From: Escherichia sp. ESNIH1
Lineage (GTDB): Bacteria > Pseudomonadota > Gammaproteobacteria > Enterobacterales > Enterobacteriaceae
Direction of reading: 5' to 3'
Assembly (NCBI GenBank): GCA_002918705.1
Contig: PQKR01000002.1
Coordinates: 682,001-746,000, forward strand
DNA: 64,000 bases
Position numbers and translations under genes: made by a program. Numbering within the stretch: position 1 is the stretch's first letter; every line of letters begins with the position of its first letter. A model generated the notes under the pieces. It worked only from the letters and a program-made list of their open reading frames with translations. It made no database searches and was not told the origin of the DNA. Positions 61,149-64,000 of this stretch are shown in pieces.

Positions 61149-62526
61149 GTCATACCAAAATGCGGATTACATCGACTATCTGCCAGTGAATATGCTAGCA
61201 ACACCGAAAGAGGTGCTCAACAGCAGCGGCTATCTGCGATCATTCCCTGGCATAGAGAAGCGCGGCGATGTAAGCGGAGTATCTCGCGGCGGTGAGTACA
61301 ACACAGCTCAGAACGCCGTATATCGCGTCTGTGGTGGCAAGCTGTATAAGGGGCAGGAAGAGGTCGGTGATGTCGCTGGGTCAGGCCGGGTTTCCATGTC
61401 TCATGGGCGAACGTCTCAGGCCGTTGGCACTAATGGGCAACTTACTGAGTATCGCTACGATGGCACCACAAAAACCGTTTCAAACTGGCCGGCAGATAGT
61501 GGGTTTACTCAGTATGAATTAGGTTCAGTTCGTGACATCACTCGATTACGTGGCAGATACGCCTGGTCGAAAGATAATTCAGACTCATGGTTTATTACTG
61601 ACCTTGAGGACGAATCGCACCCTGACCGTTACAGCGCTGAGTATCGCGCCGAGTCGCAACCTGATGGGATCATCGGCATTGGCACATGGCGTGATTTCAT
61701 CGTCTGTTTCGGCTCGTCGACGATTGAGTATTTCTCACTGACCGGAGCGACGACTGTAGGCGCATCTCTCTATGTGGCCCAGCCGTCTCTGATGGTGCAG
61801 AAGGGTATTGCAGGGACTTACTGCAAAACCCCATTTGCCGACTCTCACGCCTTTATCAGCCACCCGGCAACAGGAGCTCCATCGGTTTATGTGATCGGCT
61901 CAGGGCAGGCATCTCCGATAGCTACTTCCAGCATCGAGAAGATTCTCCGCTCATATTCCGCCGATGAGCTGGCAACCGGAGTTATGGAGACGTTGCGGTT
62001 CGACTCGCACGAATTGCTGATAATCCACCTGCCTCGCCATGTGCTGGTCTATGACGCTGCGGCCAGCCAGAACGGTCCGCAGTGGTGTGTGCTAAAGACA
62101 GGCCTGTACGATGATGTGTATCGGGCTATCGACTTCATGTATGAAGGGAACCAGATAACCTGTGGTGACAAGTCCGAGGCGCTAATTGGGCAAATGCAGT
62201 TTAATATCAGCAGCCAGTACGACACTCAGCAGGAGCACCTGCTCTATACGCCACTTTTCAGGGACGACAATGCCAGGGTGTTTGACTTCGAGCTTGAGGC
62301 ATCAACTGGCGTGGCTCAATATGCAGATCGCCTTTTCCTGTCTGCAACCACCGACGGCATCAATTATGGCCGAGAGCAGATGATCGAACAGAACGCACCG
62401 TTCGTTTATGACAAGCGCGTATTATGGAAAAGAATTGGCCGCATCCGGAGGCTGGTTGGCTTTAAGGTTCGTGTTATCACCAAATCACCCGTAACGCTAT
62501 CTGGATGCCAGATAAGGATTGAGTAA
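61108..62526 (+). CDS. Tail accessory factor (P22 gp10-like)
   Basis: gp10 forms the hexameric hub below gp4 to which tailspike and needle attach. The 472-residue protein, the P22 length, is highly similar to P22 gp10 throughout ([40 protein letters not shown]). It overlaps gp4 by 41 bp. Confidence 0.97.
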   Translation: MPTVQLPLMKGIGKSYQNADYIDYLPVNMLATPKEVLNSSGYLRSFPGIEKRGDVSGVSRGGEYNTAQNAVYRVCGGKLYKGQEEVGDVAGSGRVSMSHGRTSQAVGTNGQLTEYRYDGTTKTVSNWPADSGFTQYELGSVRDITRLRGRYAWSKDNSDSWFITDLEDESHPDRYSAEYRAESQPDGIIGIGTWRDFIVCFGSSTIEYFSLTGATTVGASLYVAQPSLMVQKGIAGTYCKTPFADSHAFISHPATGAPSVYVIGSGQASPIATSSIEKILRSYSADELATGVMETLRFDSHELLIIHLPRHVLVYDAAASQNGPQWCVLKTGLYDDVYRAIDFMYEGNQITCGDKSEALIGQMQFNISSQYDTQQEHLLYTPLFRDDNARVFDFELEASTGVAQYADRLFLSATTDGINYGREQMIEQNAPFVYDKRVLWKRIGRIRRLVGFKVRVITKSPVTLSGCQIRIE

Positions 62527-63227
62527 TGGCAGATGATTCACTCAATACTCCGGTGATTGTGCAGGCTACACGGCTTGATGCCACCATCCTTCCGAGAAAC
62601 ATCTTCAGCCAGTCCTATCTGCTGTATGTGATTGCCCAGGGAGCAGACCTTGGCAATGTGGCAGTGAAGGCCAACGAGGCGGGGCAAGGTGCTTATGATG
62701 CGCAGATCAGGAATGACGAGCAGGATGTCACGCTTGCCGACCATGAAGGCAGAATTAAAGCCAACAGCAATGCGATAAAAATAATCGAGATCAGGCTAAC
62801 AACGGCAGAAGGAAAAATTGTCACGTTGCGTAGCGATGTTGATTACCTGCTTGATGAGGTTATCGATATCCAGGCTGAGTTAGTAGCGATTGATGGCCGT
62901 GTAGATGCGGCAGAAACAGACATCGACAATATTCAGGCTGATTACGTATCAAAATCCGCTACGGCATCTCAAACACTGTCATCGCCGCTCAATGTTACGA
63001 CATCTTATTCAGTTGGCGGAACGAAGGTCGTTGGGGCAAGACAGGCAGGTTGGACTGCTTCTACCGGGCCTGCGCTAAAAGGGGCGTTTGATGCCAGTGT
63101 TGGGTACTACATCAGTGCTACATATACACAATCCGAGATGCAGGCTATAGCAGCTGGTCTTCAGCAGGCAAGACAGAGGATTAAAGCACTGGAAGACTCT
63201 GATCGTGCTCATGGGTTAATTAATTAA
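62526..63227 (+). CDS. Tail needle (P22 gp26-like)
   Basis: The trimeric needle plugs the portal and pierces the outer membrane. The 233-residue protein has the P22-like N-terminal plug ([40 protein letters not shown]). A coiled coil follows (about 60-140) that diverges from P22, then a C-terminal region with the conserved [20 protein letters not shown] and HGLIN end. Total length equals P22 gp26. Confidence 0.95.
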   Translation: MADDSLNTPVIVQATRLDATILPRNIFSQSYLLYVIAQGADLGNVAVKANEAGQGAYDAQIRNDEQDVTLADHEGRIKANSNAIKIIEIRLTTAEGKIVTLRSDVDYLLDEVIDIQAELVAIDGRVDAAETDIDNIQADYVSKSATASQTLSSPLNVTTSYSVGGTKVVGARQAGWTASTGPALKGAFDASVGYYISATYTQSEMQAIAAGLQQARQRIKALEDSDRAHGLIN

Positions 63228-63235
63228 GGAACGCT

Positions 63236-63619
63236 ATGCTCACCAAAATCGATGCTCTCACCGGGCAGGGATTGATGCGCCTGTGGGGCGTTCCTTCGTG
63301 GCCTAAATTTGATGCTGATTACTGGCTTTGGAATGGCTGCGGGGTATTCGTGACGATTGACCATGGCGATCACGTTGACCTGCACATGGCAATGAAGCCG
63401 GGTGAGCGTCATCGGTGCCGTGATGCAGTTAGTGATGTAATAGCATTAATAGGTAACCGTGAAATTCATGCCCCGATACGTATTGAACATAGGCAGGTTT
63501 GCAATCTGGCTAAAAAGTTTGGGTTTATAGAGACATGGCGCGGAGAGGTTGAGTATATCGACGATACCCGTGGGGAGTTAATTTTAATGACGAGGTATGC
63601 CAATGGGCGGTATAGCTAA
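63236..63619 (+). CDS. gp14-position protein, DUF2824-like
   Basis: This 127-residue protein sits between needle and gp7, the place of P22 gene 14, whose product is needed for head assembly and DNA injection. It contains TGQGLMRLWGVPSWPKFDADYW and HRCRDAVSDVIALIG, and a C-terminal NLAKKFGFIETWRGEVEYID resembling the end of GNAT folds. The family assignment rests on position and partial recall. Confidence 0.65.
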   Translation: MLTKIDALTGQGLMRLWGVPSWPKFDADYWLWNGCGVFVTIDHGDHVDLHMAMKPGERHRCRDAVSDVIALIGNREIHAPIRIEHRQVCNLAKKFGFIETWRGEVEYIDDTRGELILMTRYANGRYS

Positions 63620-64000
63620 AGGCATTGGTAATGCAATTGGTAGCGTGGTCGGTGGTATCACCGGTTCAAATGCAGCGGCTGATGCTCAAGTAAAGGCTGG
63701 CAATCAAGCAAATCAGACGGCATGGAATATTTACCAGGACCAAAAGCAAACCAATCAGCCATTCCTGAGTGCTGGGCTTACTGGTCTTAATGGGCTTGCA
63801 GGTATAGCAGGGCAGCCAATTAATCGTAATCAGCTTCTGTCAGATTACTATAAATCGCCTGAGTACCAGATGATGAGCGATCAGGCACGTTATCAGGCAT
63901 TGCAGGGATCGGAGGCTACCGGTGGGTTAGGAAGCACTGCGACCGGGAATTTGCTTTCGTCCATCGCTCCGCAGCTTGGCCAGAACTACCTGTCGATGAT
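63603..64000 (+). CDS. DNA ejection protein (P22 gp7-like), 5' part
   Basis: The gene runs off the window after 132 codons. The start MGGIAKGIGNAIGSVVGGIT is small-residue rich; then NAAADAQVKAGNQANQTAWN, QPFLSAGLTGLNGLAGIAG and SPEYQMMSDQARYQALQG follow, typical of gp7-type proteins injected into the host with the DNA. It overlaps the previous gene by 17 bp. Confidence 0.85.
   Translation, partial: MGGIAKGIGNAIGSVVGGITGSNAAADAQVKAGNQANQTAWNIYQDQKQTNQPFLSAGLTGLNGLAGIAGQPINRNQLLSDYYKSPEYQMMSDQARYQALQGSEATGGLGSTATGNLLSSIAPQLGQNYLSM

Larger units (their letters stand above)
32880..64000. mobile_element. P22-like (Lederbergvirus-type) prophage, left part
   Basis: The region runs from an integrase gene beside minC through excision, recombination, immunity, replication, nin, lysis and P22-type head and tail genes to the window edge. 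The order is that of lambda-like podoviruses. The left boundary is approximate and the right end is not in the window. Tail genes 20 and 16 and the tailspike are not reached. Apart from a probable frameshift in recT the phage looks intact. Confidence 0.95.

Noticed and set aside
32880-64000. Insertion sequences, CRISPR arrays or toxin-antitoxin pairs in the prophage
   Set aside because: I saw no transposase, no regularly spaced repeats other than the iterons, and no recognisable toxin-antitoxin pair.

Overview
The window is a piece of an Enterobacteriaceae chromosome (positions 1 to about 32.9 kb) followed by the left part of an integrated P22-like temperate phage (about 32.9 kb to the right edge, where it runs on). 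Host proteins are close to their E. coli and Salmonella counterparts, but the gene order fits the Salmonella/Enterobacter/Klebsiella type. A PBP3SAL-like ftsI paralogue sits between cspC and rlmA, rnd is directly beside minE, and mgrB differs from the K. pneumoniae sequence. I would place it in the Enterobacter/Klebsiella/Kosakonia neighbourhood and not in Escherichia; the species cannot be fixed from this window.

Host region. The order is letA (fragment), msrC, proQ-prc, htpX (with a sigma-32 promoter), yebQ, kdgR, mgrB, yebO, a metallo-beta-lactamase-fold hydrolase, yobF-cspC, the ftsI paralogue, rlmA, mntP (with a yybP-ykoY manganese riboswitch), yobD, manZYX, yoaE, pdeD, sdaA, nudL-pabB, yoaH, yoaB, yoaA (with a LexA box), tsaB, yeaY, fadD (with a FadR operator), rnd, and minE-minD-minC. 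All appear intact. Several starts are non-AUG: GTG for mgrB, sdaA, yoaA and yeaY, and TTG for fadD and rnd.

Prophage left arm. The integrase gene lies 174 bp from minC, so the phage attachment site is in the region upstream of the min operon. A leftward operon (int, xis, small accessory genes, two HNH/AP2-type nuclease genes, a TraR/DksA-like zinc finger, DUF1317, Gp157, RecT) is read from a promoter next to three operator-like sites. The recT reading frame looks broken near its 3' end. Three terminators inside this operon imply antitermination, yet no N gene is recognisable. One small gene with a highly structured upstream region points the other way and may be expressed in the lysogen.

Immunity and replication. 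A LexA-like CI repressor (probably translated from a leaderless mRNA), Cro and CII form a lambda-type switch. Its operators share a G(T/A)AC(T/C)-N3-AGT(T/A)C pattern, and an extra operator lies just after cro. A replication initiator gene carries six 11-bp iterons on one 11-bp grid (the likely origin), followed by a DnaB-type helicase.

Late region. A block of small accessory genes and nin-type genes (NinB, NinE, DUF1364, RusA) leads to a Q antiterminator and its terminator. Then come a lysis cassette (two bitopic coiled-coil proteins, T4-type lysozyme, holin candidate, overlapping spanins), an Sf6-like small terminase and the P22 series TerL, portal (gp1), scaffold (gp8), coat (gp5), gp4, gp10, tail needle (gp26), a gp14-position protein, and the start of gp7. 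Genes 20, 16 and the tailspike would lie beyond the window.

I did not find an obviously new defence or mobile system. The most interesting unexplained items are the iteron origin, the broken recT, the extra operator, the structured element at 34.6 kb, the paired palindromes beside yobD, and an Ea22-like protein fused to a P-loop.
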